NCBI RefSeq assembly: GCF_006874475.1
Contig: NZ_VIRM01000015.1
Location: 1 to 64,000 of the forward strand
DNA: 64,000 bases
Reading direction: 5' to 3'
Source of the DNA: Microbispora hainanensis
GTDB lineage: Bacteria; Actinomycetota; Actinomycetes; Streptosporangiales; Streptosporangiaceae
Below the pieces are notes generated by a model that did not search any database, was not told where the DNA came from, and saw only the letters and a program-made list of their open reading frames with translations. Both the position numbers and the translations under genes were made by a program. Shown piece by piece: positions 51,199 to 60,058 of the stretch (positions are counted from its first letter, which is position 1; each line of letters begins with the position of its first letter).

Positions 51199-52245
51199 CT
51201 ATCCGACAGGTCTGAGACGGGGGCGCGGCACAGGAAAGAGTTCGTTGTGTTCGGGAGTCGCGAACCCAGCGAGGTGAGCGATGTCTTGCGCGCCAAGCCC
51301 CTTCCCGGAAAGTGCACTTCCGATGTTGACCGTGAGCTCAGGGCGTTCGGGAGCGAGCTCCTCACTGAGAGGCTCATTTGTCTTCCAGCCCTTGGCGCTG
51401 AACGCTTTGTGCAGGTTCGAACGTTCACCTGCGGTTATAAGGCCCGAGTGATGGGCGCGCTCGATAAGAGCTTGCATGGACACACCCCACTCGCGCTTCA
51501 AATCGTGGAGTCTGCCGATTTTAAGGTTCCGCAGTTGCGGCCGGATCACTTCGATTGGCATAAGGAACTCGGCCGCGAACTCATTTGCTTCCGCCTCTAC
51601 GTCCGGAGAGATTTCGACCGAATGCAGACAGAGGTGGCCAAGCTCATGAGCCAATGTGAGCCGCTTCCGATCTGTAGGAGCCCTGCCATTGATCAGGATC
51701 ACAGGGTGATCATCGATCCATTGAGAGAGGCCATCGACTCGAGCCGTCCCAAAGTCTTCCTCGATGACCAGGCAGCCTGCGGCTTCCAGCCACCGAGTAA
51801 GTGAGCGTACCGGCCCAAGCGGCATGCGCCATTGCATGCGGACAAATCGTGCTGCATCAGTGGGCGTTATTTCCAGGGGATCCAGCGTCGGCACACGTTG
51901 TTCCGCGCGTAGCGATACCTCCTCAAACAGCATTCGTGCGTGCATGCGATACATGTTGAGCTTGGCCTCGAGTTGCCGCCAAACTGTGGGTTTGGCGGTC
52001 ATGCGCCGGCGCATGTGAGCATCAATTGCCATACCGCCGCGCACGCGTCCCGCTCGGGCCAAGAACGTCTCAGTGACGCCCAAGGCCCGAGCCAACCGCG
52101 CAAGGACATCAGGTTCAGGCTCCCGCAGGTCATTCTCATAGCGCGAGAGCGCCGCCTGGGTTACCCCTGCCGCGGCCGCAAGCTCTTCTTGCGTCAATCC
52201 GCATGCCCGGCGAGCTGTCGTAAGCACCTCGCCGAGGTTGCTCAT
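51199..52245 (-). CDS. XRE-ImmA/IrrE regulator-metalloprotease
   Basis: The 348-aa product has an N-terminal XRE HTH (TQEELAAAAGVTQAALSRYE, residues about 18-40) and a zinc metallopeptidase domain of the ImmA/IrrE (DUF955) type with RLTLAHELGHLCLH (HExxH). Such fusions control mobile elements by self-cleavage or partner cleavage, or act as the regulator half of toxin-antitoxin-like pairs. The ATG overlaps the stop of the broken upstream gene by 4 nt, so the two were made as a pair. Confidence 0.9.
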   Translation of the reverse strand: MSNLGEVLTTARRACGLTQEELAAAAGVTQAALSRYENDLREPEPDVLARLARALGVTETFLARAGRVRGGMAIDAHMRRRMTAKPTVWRQLEAKLNMYRMHARMLFEEVSLRAEQRVPTLDPLEITPTDAARFVRMQWRMPLGPVRSLTRWLEAAGCLVIEEDFGTARVDGLSQWIDDHPVILINGRAPTDRKRLTLAHELGHLCLHSVEISPDVEAEANEFAAEFLMPIEVIRPQLRNLKIGRLHDLKREWGVSMQALIERAHHSGLITAGERSNLHKAFSAKGWKTNEPLSEELAPERPELTVNIGSALSGKGLGAQDIAHLAGFATPEHNELFPVPRPRLRPVG

Positions 52246-52882
52246 GATTGCGCGCCCTCCTCCGTGTCGTTGTCGTCGCGGTCCGATTGCTCGTCGCCCA
52301 GCTGGATGACGGGAGAGGAGGGGCCGTCTGCGGGCGGCAGTAGAGGCGTGACCGTGCCGCCGGCGTACCCAGTGCCCGTATCGGGAAGGTCAACGAGCCA
52401 GACGATCTCATCCTGTCCGTCCCGTAGGGACAGGACGGCCTGCCCCATCATGCGCGTCTCCTTGTCCCAGGTGTACCCGACAATAAGCCGGATCTCCTCC
52501 AGGTCGGAAAGCGTCTCCTGGACCGGAGGCTGGAAGAGGAACTCGATGGCTCCCGGAGTGAGATAGGTGCTGATGTTGCCGTCATCGCCGTGCCGCTTGG
52601 CCCGCAGACGGTAGCGGAAGCCTACGAAGATCTCTCGCGCGGCTCGCTGTCAACCAGCCGTACGGAGGGGATTCCATCAAGAAGGACGGTCAGGTGGTAC
52701 CAGAGCCGGTCATGGATCCAGTTGGCGAGACCACGTTCGCTTGACTGTGAGACCCATGAGGGCTTCAGCCGCCGGTACTCGGCCAGGTCGGCCCTGGTGC
52801 GAGCGACGGATCGGGCGAACGCTTCAGTCACCTTGTCGCCAAGGTCGTCCAAGACTTCATCGGCTTCAGGGTACGAAAACAT
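52242..52882 (-). pseudogene. Frameshifted partner gene of the XRE-ImmA protein
   Basis: An 86-residue frame (MFSYPEADEVLDDLGDKV to VDSEPRE) stops at 52622. Another frame continues at the same point with IFVGFRYRLRAKRHGDDGN and runs to 52242, ending in an acidic tail. The break is at CGCGAGAGATC near 52630; removing one GA dinucleotide joins the frames into about 212 residues. The N-terminal half looks helical and the C-terminal half beta-rich. No family is recognised. It may be a real pseudogene, a programmed shift or a sequencing error. Confidence 0.65.
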
Positions 52883-53080
52883 ACCGGAAAATATACCAGC
52901 AGCGATCTTGACGGAGAGTCACATTCGTATCTCGGATCGTTAGAAGTTTGTGATCTTGATCGCCTCGATATCCCTGTGTGACGACCAGGACGTGCGAGCA
53001 TGGACGCTGGCGGACATCGGTGGAGTGCAAGCCCACGTCCCTTAGTTCATCCGTGAGGTTGGCCCGGTGTCGTAGTCGCC

Positions 53081-53119
53081 AGAAAGAGGTCCCAGGTTCA
53101 AGTTCTGGTAGCCCCACCA
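53081..53119 (+). repeat. Third, diverged tRNA-Ile 3' end
   Basis: AGAAAGAGGTCCCAGGTTCA and the following bases through CCCCACCA match the att cores at 10954 and 22318 with two mismatches (G to A in the stem, C to T in the T stem). The remaining part of the 52883-53232 gap holds only the terminator. It is probably an old attR, or the native downstream side of the tRNA locus. Confidence 0.8.
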
Positions 53120-53136
53120 CGAACCACCAGTTCAGA

Positions 53137-53168
53137 GGCCAGTTTCGACGATCCGGGACCTGGCCTTT
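53137..53168 (+). terminator. Terminator behind the third tRNA-Ile remnant
   Basis: GGCCAG (53137-53142) pairs with CTGGCC (53160-53165), followed by TTT. It is a diverged copy of the terminator at 22380, including the GACCTGGCC half. Confidence 0.7.
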
Positions 53169-53232
53169 GCTCGTTCGACCATCCTTGCGTCTCCCTGGGT
53201 TGTCTTCCCTTCATCATCGCGACAGCCTTGAT

Positions 53233-54183
53233 CTAGAGGTCGATGACGATCTTGCCGTGCACGTGCCGGCCGGCCTGGAGCTCGGCCGCGCGGCGGATCT
53301 GCTCGATCGGGAAGCTCGCCGCGATGGGCACCCGGAGCCGGCCCGCCGCGACCAGGCGGGCGATCTCTTCCAGGGCGCCGGGGGCGGCGTTCGCGCCGTT
53401 GGCCGCCGCCACCCCGTCGACCTGCGCGGCGATGGTGCAGATGCGGCCGTCCGGGACGCCGAGTTTCCTCGCGGCGTGCACGGTCTCCGTACCGTGCAGG
53501 TCGATGGCCGCGGTGACACCGCCGGGAGCGAGGGCGCGGACCCGGTCGGCCAGGCCGTCGCCGTAGGCGACCGGCTCGGCTCCGAGGTCGCGCAGGAAGC
53601 CGGACGAGGTGGCCGATCCCGTCCCGATCACGCGTGCCCCTGCGAGCCGGGCCAGTTGGACGGCGAACACGCCGACCCCTCCGGCCGCGCCGCCGATCAG
53701 CACGGTGTCGTCCGGGCCGGGGCCGATCACGGCGAGGGCGGCGGACGCCGTGCGCGCGGCGATCGTGAGGGTGGCGGCGGTGCGGTCGTCGACGCCGTCG
53801 GGAGTGTGATGGGCCTCGTTCGCCGCGATCCCTCCGGCCGGGTCGATCACCACGAAGTCGGCGACCGCGCGGGACAGGGCGCCCCCGAACACCCGGTCGC
53901 CGGGTGCGAAGCCGGTCACCCCGTCACCGACCTGGTCGACCAGTCCCGCGTAGTCGGTGCCGAACCCGGCCGGGAGGCTCAGGCCGAACCGGGCGGCGGT
54001 GTCCGCGTCGGCGGTCATGATCCAGTCCATCGGGTTCAGCCCGGCCGCGGTGACCCGCACGCGGATCTGTCCCGGACCCGCCTGCGGCGGGGGAACCTCA
54101 CGGACGTCCAGAACCTCGGGGCCGCCGAACGAATCGAGCAGGACCGCCCTGCTCCTGCCCGTCGGCGGTTGATCGTGCTGCAT
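53233..54183 (-). CDS. NADPH:quinone oxidoreductase (zinc-free MDR)
   Basis: The 316-aa MDR protein has an N-terminal GroES-like domain (GTDYAGLVDQVGDGVTGFAP) and a Rossmann motif IGGAAGGVGVFAVQLARLAG. No zinc cysteines are seen. The ATG is at 54183. It is divergent from the TetR gene; the 20-bp inverted repeat between them is the likely operator. Confidence 0.9.
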   Translation of the reverse strand: MQHDQPPTGRSRAVLLDSFGGPEVLDVREVPPPQAGPGQIRVRVTAAGLNPMDWIMTADADTAARFGLSLPAGFGTDYAGLVDQVGDGVTGFAPGDRVFGGALSRAVADFVVIDPAGGIAANEAHHTPDGVDDRTAATLTIAARTASAALAVIGPGPDDTVLIGGAAGGVGVFAVQLARLAGARVIGTGSATSSGFLRDLGAEPVAYGDGLADRVRALAPGGVTAAIDLHGTETVHAARKLGVPDGRICTIAAQVDGVAAANGANAAPGALEEIARLVAAGRLRVPIAASFPIEQIRRAAELQAGRHVHGKIVIDL

Positions 54184-54214
54184 GTACGCCTGCCTCCTTG
54201 GGGGGAACGCGTCG

Positions 54215-54273
54215 AAACGGACTATGCTCCGGTTCAATGGATGACCCTAACACAACCGGAGCGTGTTCCGTTT
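54215..54273. promoter_or_regulatory. TetR operator: 20-bp imperfect inverted repeat
   Basis: AAACGGACTATGCTCCGGTT (54215-54234) matches the reverse complement of 54254-54273 at 17 of 20 positions, with a 19-bp centre. Each arm contains a CGGA...TCCG core similar to the sites at 47800-47842. Confidence 0.7.
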
Positions 54274-54287
54274 TGACTGAGGCAGAG

Positions 54288-54854
54288 ATGCGCGCGACGC
54301 GGGCGGACGCGGCCCGAAATCGCGACCAGTTGCTCGCGGTGGCGACCCGCGTGTTCGCGTCGGCCGACGCCGAGCCGTCGATGCGTGCGATCGCCCGCGA
54401 GGCCGGAGTCGGCATCGCCACGCTCTATCGGCATTTCCCGACCCGCGAGTCGCTGGTCGACGCGGTCTACCGGGACCAGGTCGTACGGCTGACGACCGGC
54501 GCCCGGGAGCTGCTCGGCGAGATGCCCCCGGCCGCGGCGATGCGGCGCTGGATGGACCTGTTCGGCGACTGGATCGCGACCAAGAACGGCATGCTCGGCA
54601 CGCTGCTCGCGATGATCGAGTCGGGCGAGATCACCCATGCGCAGACCCGGAACGAGCTGCTGGCGGCCATCACCACGATCCTCGACGCCGGTCGAGAGGC
54701 GGGCGACCTGCGTTCCGACGTCGGCGCCGAGGACATCGCCGCCTCCCTCATCGGCATCTTCACCGTGGCCCCCCGGCGGGAGCAGGACGCCAAGGCAGGT
54801 CGCCTGCTCGACCTGCTGATGGACGGCCTCCGGCCCGCCGCCCGGCCGGCCTGA
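54288..54854 (+). CDS. TetR-family transcriptional regulator
   Basis: The 188-aa repressor begins MRATRADAARNRDQLLAVAT, with HTH PSMRAIAREAGVGIATLYRH. ATG at 54288 has GAGG just upstream and leaves the whole operator outside the gene; an ATG at 54237 would place half of it inside. It is a close relative of the TetR at 47853 by layout (TLYRHFPTRE motif, similar operators). It probably represses the divergent quinone oxidoreductase. Confidence 0.88.
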   Translation: MRATRADAARNRDQLLAVATRVFASADAEPSMRAIAREAGVGIATLYRHFPTRESLVDAVYRDQVVRLTTGARELLGEMPPAAAMRRWMDLFGDWIATKNGMLGTLLAMIESGEITHAQTRNELLAAITTILDAGREAGDLRSDVGAEDIAASLIGIFTVAPRREQDAKAGRLLDLLMDGLRPAARPA

Positions 54855-54948
54855 GCCCGGACCGAGCCGCCGGGCGGGCAACGGAGCACGGCCGCAATCG
54901 TGAAACGATCATGAGTGCCGATGCCGTACACGTGAAGGGGACGACCGC

Positions 54949-56097
54949 ATGACAGCCGCGCGGAAGATCAGGATGCTCGTCACCGGGGGCGGGACCGGCG
55001 GGCACACCTATCCCGCGCTCACGACCATCACGGCCGTTCGCCGGCACGCCGCGGCGCAGGGCCGCGACGTGGACGTGCTGTGGGTGGGCACGGCCGACGG
55101 GCTGGAAGCGCGGATCGCCGCGGAGCACCACATCCCGTTCAGGGCGATCAGCGCGGGCAAGGTCAGGCGATCGCCGAACCTCCGTGAGCTGGGCCGGAAC
55201 GTGGTCGACCTCTTCCGCATTCCCGTCGGGGTGCTGCAGGCCGCCGGCATCGCCGCGCGCTACCGGCCCGATGTGGTGGTGTCGACGGGAGGGTATGTCT
55301 GCGTGCCCCTCGGTCTCGCCGCCCGCCTTCTCGGGCGTCCGCTGGTCATGCACGAGCAGATCACCGCACTCGGCCTGGCCAACCGCATCCTGGCCCGGGT
55401 GGCCACGACGGTCGCGCTCACCCACCCCACCTCCATCGACCACCTCCCCGTGCGGGCCCGCGCGCGGGCCGTGGTCACGGGCAACCCCATCCGTCCCCGG
55501 CTCCTGCGCGGAAACGCCGCGCGGGCGCACGAGCGGTATGGCCTGGCGCCGGATCTGCCGCTCGTCTACGTGACCGGCGGCGCCCAGGGCAGCCGGCAGA
55601 TCAACACCCTGATCGAGCGGATACTCCCCACGCTGCTCACCCGCGCCCAGGTGCTCCACCAGTGCGGCCGGGACTGGATCGGCCATCTCACCGAGGTCGC
55701 CGCCGGTCTGCCCACCGGGATCGGCGAGCGCTATCACCCCACGGCGTACGTCGGCGAGGAACTGCCCGACGTGTACGCCGCGGCGGACGTCGTCGTCTCC
55801 CGCAGCGGCGCGGGAACCGTCGCCGAACTGGTCGCGGTCGGGAAGCCGTCCGTCCTCATCCCCCTGATCCCCGCCGCCGGAGACGAGCAACGCGGCAACG
55901 CCCGCTACCTCGTCCAGGCCGGAGCCGCCCGCGCCCTGCTCGAACCCGGCCCGGCCCCTCACCAACTCCTGGCCGAGCTCGACGTACTGCTCACCGATCC
56001 CGGCCTTCGAGCGCGCATGACCGATGCCGCCAAAGCCCTCGGCCGGCCCGACGCCGCCGACGCCCTGGCCAGGGTGATCCTCGACCAGGCGAAGTAA
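54949..56097 (+). CDS. MurG-like glycosyltransferase (GT28)
   Basis: The 382-aa GT-B enzyme resembles MurG: TGGGTGGHTYPALTTITAV (lipid/diphosphate loop), VVSTGGYVCVPLGLAARLLG, TGGAQGSRQIN and SGAGTVAELVAVGKPSVLIP (UDP-GlcNAc site). MurG makes lipid II from lipid I at the membrane. The housekeeping copy sits in the dcw cluster, so this isolated gene is a paralogue. It may act in special wall synthesis, in resistance, or as a glycosyltransferase of another pathway. AAGGGG precedes the ATG. Confidence 0.9.
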   Translation: MTAARKIRMLVTGGGTGGHTYPALTTITAVRRHAAAQGRDVDVLWVGTADGLEARIAAEHHIPFRAISAGKVRRSPNLRELGRNVVDLFRIPVGVLQAAGIAARYRPDVVVSTGGYVCVPLGLAARLLGRPLVMHEQITALGLANRILARVATTVALTHPTSIDHLPVRARARAVVTGNPIRPRLLRGNAARAHERYGLAPDLPLVYVTGGAQGSRQINTLIERILPTLLTRAQVLHQCGRDWIGHLTEVAAGLPTGIGERYHPTAYVGEELPDVYAAADVVVSRSGAGTVAELVAVGKPSVLIPLIPAAGDEQRGNARYLVQAGAARALLEPGPAPHQLLAELDVLLTDPGLRARMTDAAKALGRPDAADALARVILDQAK

Positions 56098-56146
56098 CCC
56101 CCCTTCCTCCGGGTGCGGCCGATTCCTTTTGGCGGCGACCGGGGTC

Positions 56147-56189
56147 TACATGAGAGATCGGCTCGCGCGCCGGGCCGATCTCTCATGTA
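56147..56189. terminator. Perfect 16-bp inverted repeat between murG-like gene and oxidoreductase
   Basis: TACATGAGAGATCGGC (56147-56162) is exactly complementary to 56174-56189, with an 11-nt loop. It lies 50 bp after the murG-like stop and 26 bp before the next gene. No T-run follows. It could be a terminator, an operator or a small element scar. Confidence 0.55.
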
Positions 56190-56214
56190 CGCCGAGAAGA
56201 AAAGCCGATCGCCG

Positions 56215-57237
56215 ATGAGCATTCCCACGACCATGCGCGCGCTGCAGCAGACCTCCCTCGACGGCCCGCAGGACATGCGCCTGATCACCGACGCGCCGGT
56301 GCCGAGCCCCGGCCCGGGCGAGGTCCTGATCCGGGTCACCGCCGCCGGAGTCAACTTCGCCGACATCTCGAAGGCGTACGGCACGTTCCTGGACGGCCCG
56401 CGGCCGCCATACCTGGCCGGTTTCGAGGCCGCCGGAGATGTCGTCGCGATGGGCGAGGGGGTGACCGGGCCGCGCCCGGGGACCCGTGTCACCGGCGTCG
56501 GAAACGGCGCTTTCGCCGAATACATGGTGCTGCCCGCGGCCGCGGCGATGCCGGTGCCCCCTGGCTGGACGGAGCAGCAGGCGCTCGGCCTGGTCGTCAA
56601 CCTGCCCACCGCGCTGGCCGCTCTCAAGCCTCTGGGCGGCATCACCCCAGGCCAGACCGTGCTGATCCACGCTGCGGCGGGCGCGACCGGCCAGGCCGCG
56701 GTCACGATGGCCAAGCACTACGGCGCGACCGTCATCGCCACCGCCTCGCCGGCCAAACATGAGACGGTGCTGGCACTGGGCGCCGACCACGTCCTGGACT
56801 CCCTCGGCGGCGATCTCGCCGCCGGCGTGCTGCGGCTGACCGGCGGCGCCGGCGTCGACCTCGTGCTGGAGTCGGCGGGCGGCGCCACTTTCGAGGCCGG
56901 CCTGGCCGCCGCGAAGCGGGTCACCGGCCGCGTCGTCGTCCTCGGCCTCGCGGGCGGCGAAGCCGCGATCAGCAACTGGCACCTGGTGTACAGGCATCAG
57001 GTCCATGTCATCGGCCTCAACATCGGCGTGCTGATCCAGGCCGCACCGCAGATCTTCCGCGAGGTCATGGGTGAGCTGTCCGCGCTCATCGCCGCCGGCG
57101 TGCTCGCCCCCCGCGAGCCCACCGCGTATGACCTGGCGGACGGTCCGAAAGCGCTCGCGGAACTGGAATCCAGAGCCACCGTCGGCAAGCTGGCCCTGCT
57201 GCCCGGGGACACGTGCCCGGGCGTGGTGCGGCACTAG
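56215..57237 (+). CDS. NADPH:quinone oxidoreductase (zinc-free MDR)
   Basis: The 340-aa MDR enzyme has an N-terminal VNFADISKAYGTFLDG and a nucleotide site IHAAAGATGQAAVTMAKHYG. The ATG at 56215 (MSIPTTMRAL) is favoured over the one at 56185, which overlaps the inverted repeat. It is followed 9 bp later by the ECF sigma gene, so the two may be co-transcribed. Confidence 0.88.
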   Translation: MSIPTTMRALQQTSLDGPQDMRLITDAPVPSPGPGEVLIRVTAAGVNFADISKAYGTFLDGPRPPYLAGFEAAGDVVAMGEGVTGPRPGTRVTGVGNGAFAEYMVLPAAAAMPVPPGWTEQQALGLVVNLPTALAALKPLGGITPGQTVLIHAAAGATGQAAVTMAKHYGATVIATASPAKHETVLALGADHVLDSLGGDLAAGVLRLTGGAGVDLVLESAGGATFEAGLAAAKRVTGRVVVLGLAGGEAAISNWHLVYRHQVHVIGLNIGVLIQAAPQIFREVMGELSALIAAGVLAPREPTAYDLADGPKALAELESRATVGKLALLPGDTCPGVVRH

Positions 57238-57246
57238 GCTCTCGGC

Positions 57247-58242
57247 GTGACGGCGCATCTGCGAGGGGCACCGGACCGAGACCGGTTCACGGCCGAGACC
57301 GAGCGGTTCCGCCGGGAGCTGCTGGCGCACTGCTACCGCATGGTCGGCTCGGCGCACGACGCCGAGGACCTGGTGCAGGAGACCTATCTGCGGGCGTGGC
57401 GGTCCTACTCCGGATTCGAGGGCCGCGCGTCGATGCGGTCCTGGCTTTACAGGATCGCCACCAACGTCTGTCTCACCGCGTTGGAGCCGCGCCCGATCCG
57501 GGTGCTGCCCTCGGGGCTGACCGGTCCGTACGACGGACCCGATCGCCCGCCGAGGCCCCTTGCGCCGGGCGAGGTCGCGTGGCTGGAACCGCTGCCGGAC
57601 GCGTGGGTCGCCCCACCGGCCGGCGATCCGGCCGCGGTGATCGTCGAACGCGAGTCGCTGCGGCTGGCGCTCATCGCCAGCCTGCAGCACCTGCCCGCCC
57701 GCCAGCGTGCGATCCTCATCCTGCGCGAAGTGCTGGCCTTCTCGGCGGCCGAGACCGCGGAGATCCTCGGCACCACCACCGCGGCGGTGAAAAGCGGTCT
57801 GCAGCGCGCCCGCGCACGGCTCGGCGAGCTGGAGCCCGAGCCCGTGGACCTGCTCGAACCGGCAGACCAACGGGCACGCGCGCTGCTCGACGGCTACATC
57901 GCGGCCTTCGAGCGCTCCGACGTCGGCCTGCTGGAACGGGTGCTGCGCACGGACGCCACGCTTGAGGCGACGCCGTTCCGCGACTGGCAGTCGGGCCGGG
58001 CGAGGTGCGTCCACATGCTCGGCGCGTACGTGCTGGGCACGCCGGGCGACTGGCGGATGATCGCCACCGCGGCCAACGGCCAGCCCGCCGCCGTGGTGTA
58101 TCACCGGGACGCGGACGGCGCGCTCCGCGCCGACGGCGCCGTGGTGCTGGCCCCCACCGCCACGGGCGTCTCCCGCGTGATCAAATTCCATGATCCCGCG
58201 CTGGTCACGGCGTTCGGCTTCCCGGACGTGCTCGCGCACTGA
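57247..58242 (+). CDS. ECF sigma factor with C-terminal SnoaL-like domain
   Basis: The 331-aa factor has sigma region 2 (CYRMVGSAHDAEDLVQETYL, then RAWRSYSGFEGRASMRSWLY) and region 4 (LPARQRAILILREVLAFSAA, then AETAEILGTTTAAVKSGLQR). A C-terminal SnoaL_2-like domain of about 120 residues follows. In this type (SigJ/ECF41-like families) the C-terminal domain tunes activity and no separate anti-sigma is needed. The start is GTG at 57247. Target promoters are unknown. Confidence 0.92.
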   Translation: MTAHLRGAPDRDRFTAETERFRRELLAHCYRMVGSAHDAEDLVQETYLRAWRSYSGFEGRASMRSWLYRIATNVCLTALEPRPIRVLPSGLTGPYDGPDRPPRPLAPGEVAWLEPLPDAWVAPPAGDPAAVIVERESLRLALIASLQHLPARQRAILILREVLAFSAAETAEILGTTTAAVKSGLQRARARLGELEPEPVDLLEPADQRARALLDGYIAAFERSDVGLLERVLRTDATLEATPFRDWQSGRARCVHMLGAYVLGTPGDWRMIATAANGQPAAVVYHRDADGALRADGAVVLAPTATGVSRVIKFHDPALVTAFGFPDVLAH

Positions 58243-58259
58243 CACCGCTTGCCTGCCGC

Positions 58260-59024
58260 TCAGGCGGCGGTGATTCCGCCGTCGACGGCGAGCGCGGCAC
58301 CGGTGATGAACCGGGCTTCGTCGCTCAGCAGGAAGGCCACGAACGCGGCGATCTCCTCCGGCTGCCCGATCCGCCCGATCGGGTGGATCGCCTCGGCCGC
58401 GCGCAGGGACTCTTCCGGTGACGGACCCATGTTGCCGCGCAGCAGCGGCGTGTCGACGCCACCGGTGACCAGGGCGTTGATCCGTATGCCGGACCCGGCC
58501 ACGTCGAGCGCCGCCGACCGGGTCAGCCCGAGCACGCCGTGCTTGCCGGCGCTGTAGGCCGCCATGCCCGCCTGCCCGGTGACGCCGAGCACGGAGGCGT
58601 TGTTGACGATGGCGCCACCACCGGCGGCCCGCAGCGCGGGGATCTGATGCTTCAGGCCGAAGAAGACGCTGCCGAGGTTGAGGGCCAGGTCGGCGTGCCA
58701 GGCGTCCCCCTCCACGTCCGTCACCGCCCCGACCGCCGTGGCGGCGCCGACGTTGTTGAAGACGCCGTCGAGCCGGCCGTACCGGCTCACCGCCTGCCGG
58801 ACCAGCTCCGCGGCCTCGGCCTCCACGGTCACGTCGGTGGGTACGAAGGTGGCCTCGCCTCCGGCGGAACGCAACTCGGCGGCCAGCGCGTCGCCGGCGT
58901 CCTTGCCGCGTGCGGCGAGGACGACGTGTCCGCCCTCGGCCGCGATCCGCTCCGCGGCGGCACGGCCCATCCCGGACGTGGCACCGGTGATCAGGATGAC
59001 TTTCTCTGCGAAACGTGCGGACAC
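58260..59024 (-). CDS. SDR-family oxidoreductase (FabG-like)
   Basis: The 254-aa classical SDR has TGATSGMGRAAAERIAAEGG (NAD(P) site), FNNVGAAT, catalytic Ser and Tyr-Lys in NNASVLGVTGQAGMAAYSAG then KHGVLGL, and a typical C-terminus FITGAALAVDGGITAA. The start is GTG at 59024. It lies 44 bp downstream of the quinone oxidoreductase, probably as an operon under the divergent HxlR regulator. Confidence 0.93.
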   Translation of the reverse strand: MSARFAEKVILITGATSGMGRAAAERIAAEGGHVVLAARGKDAGDALAAELRSAGGEATFVPTDVTVEAEAAELVRQAVSRYGRLDGVFNNVGAATAVGAVTDVEGDAWHADLALNLGSVFFGLKHQIPALRAAGGGAIVNNASVLGVTGQAGMAAYSAGKHGVLGLTRSAALDVAGSGIRINALVTGGVDTPLLRGNMGPSPEESLRAAEAIHPIGRIGQPEEIAAFVAFLLSDEARFITGAALAVDGGITAA

Positions 59025-59068
59025 GACTACTCCCTCAAATGGGTGGGTTGGCGATATCAGAAGGGATG

Positions 59069-60028
59069 TCAGAAGGTGAGTACGAGCCGGCCGCGAAGAC
59101 CGCCGGCCTCGAGCCGCCGGTGCGCCTCGGCCGCCTCGGCCGCGGGCATGGCCGCGGCGACGCGCGGGGTGAGCACGCCCGACTCCGCGAACAGGCGAAT
59201 TTGTTCCAGCTTGTCCGTCCGCCCCGCGTAGTCGGGGACGAACGGCGTCAGCACCGTGACCCGGCCGCCGCCGTCGATCTCCTGGCCGCCGGGCTCACGG
59301 GCGGTGCGGAAGCGTACGTACCGGCCGCCGTCGCGTACGGCGTGCAGAAGACGTGGTCCGACCAGCGCCGTGTCGGCGATCGCGGCGACACCGTCCGGAT
59401 GGCGGGCCCGGATGCGCTCGGCGACGTCGGACCCTCTGGCCACGATGCCGGCCGCACCGGAGCGGCGGACCAGGTCCTCGTCGGCGGGCGCCGCATCCGC
59501 GACCACGCTCAGTCCCGCATGTCGGCCCAGCTCGACGAGGTAGCCGCCGAGCGTCCCGGCGGCCCCTGTCACGGCGAGGACCGAGCCGGGCGCGAGCGCC
59601 AGCAGGTCGAGCGTCAGCAGCGCGGTGAGCCCGTTCATCGGCAGCGTGGCCGCCGCCGCGTGATCGGTGCCCGCCGGTGCGCGGACGACCCAGCCGGCCG
59701 GCAGCACGACATACTCGGCGTAGCCGCCCGCGGCTGGGCCTACCGGATGCACCATCGCCATCACCGGGTCTCCCGGTGACAGCGCGGTCTCGGTGCCCGG
59801 TCCGATCTCGTCGACGACGCCGGCGATGTCCATCCCGGGCACGTACGGCGCCGGCACCCCGGCGAACAGCCGCGCGAGCGTGCCGGAGCGTAACAGCGTG
59901 TCCGCCGGATTCACCGCGGCCGCCCGCACCCGCACCCGGACCTCGCCGGGCCCGGCATGGGGCTCGGGCAGGTCGATGACCCGCAAAACCTCGGGCCCTC
60001 CGAACTCATAAAGACCAATTGCATGCAT
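59069..60028 (-). CDS. NADP-dependent quinone/alcohol oxidoreductase (MDR)
   Basis: The 319-aa MDR protein has AVNPADTLLRSGTLARLFAG and VPGMDIAGVVDEIGPGT in the N-terminal domain, and VTGAAGTLGGYLVELGRHAG as the Rossmann motif. No zinc ligands are seen. The ATG is at 60028 (MHAIGLYEFGGPEVLRV); the 5' extension lies in the operator region. It is divergent from hxlR. Confidence 0.9.
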   Translation of the reverse strand: MHAIGLYEFGGPEVLRVIDLPEPHAGPGEVRVRVRAAAVNPADTLLRSGTLARLFAGVPAPYVPGMDIAGVVDEIGPGTETALSPGDPVMAMVHPVGPAAGGYAEYVVLPAGWVVRAPAGTDHAAAATLPMNGLTALLTLDLLALAPGSVLAVTGAAGTLGGYLVELGRHAGLSVVADAAPADEDLVRRSGAAGIVARGSDVAERIRARHPDGVAAIADTALVGPRLLHAVRDGGRYVRFRTAREPGGQEIDGGGRVTVLTPFVPDYAGRTDKLEQIRLFAESGVLTPRVAAAMPAAEAAEAHRRLEAGGLRGRLVLTF

Positions 60029-60058
60029 CGCCGCAGCTCCCCGATGGTTCTTTTCGTA

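Noticed and set aside
56146-58245. 699-codon minus-strand frame opposite the quinone oxidoreductase and ECF sigma genes
   Set aside because: It spans two well-supported genes on the other strand and has shadow-type composition.
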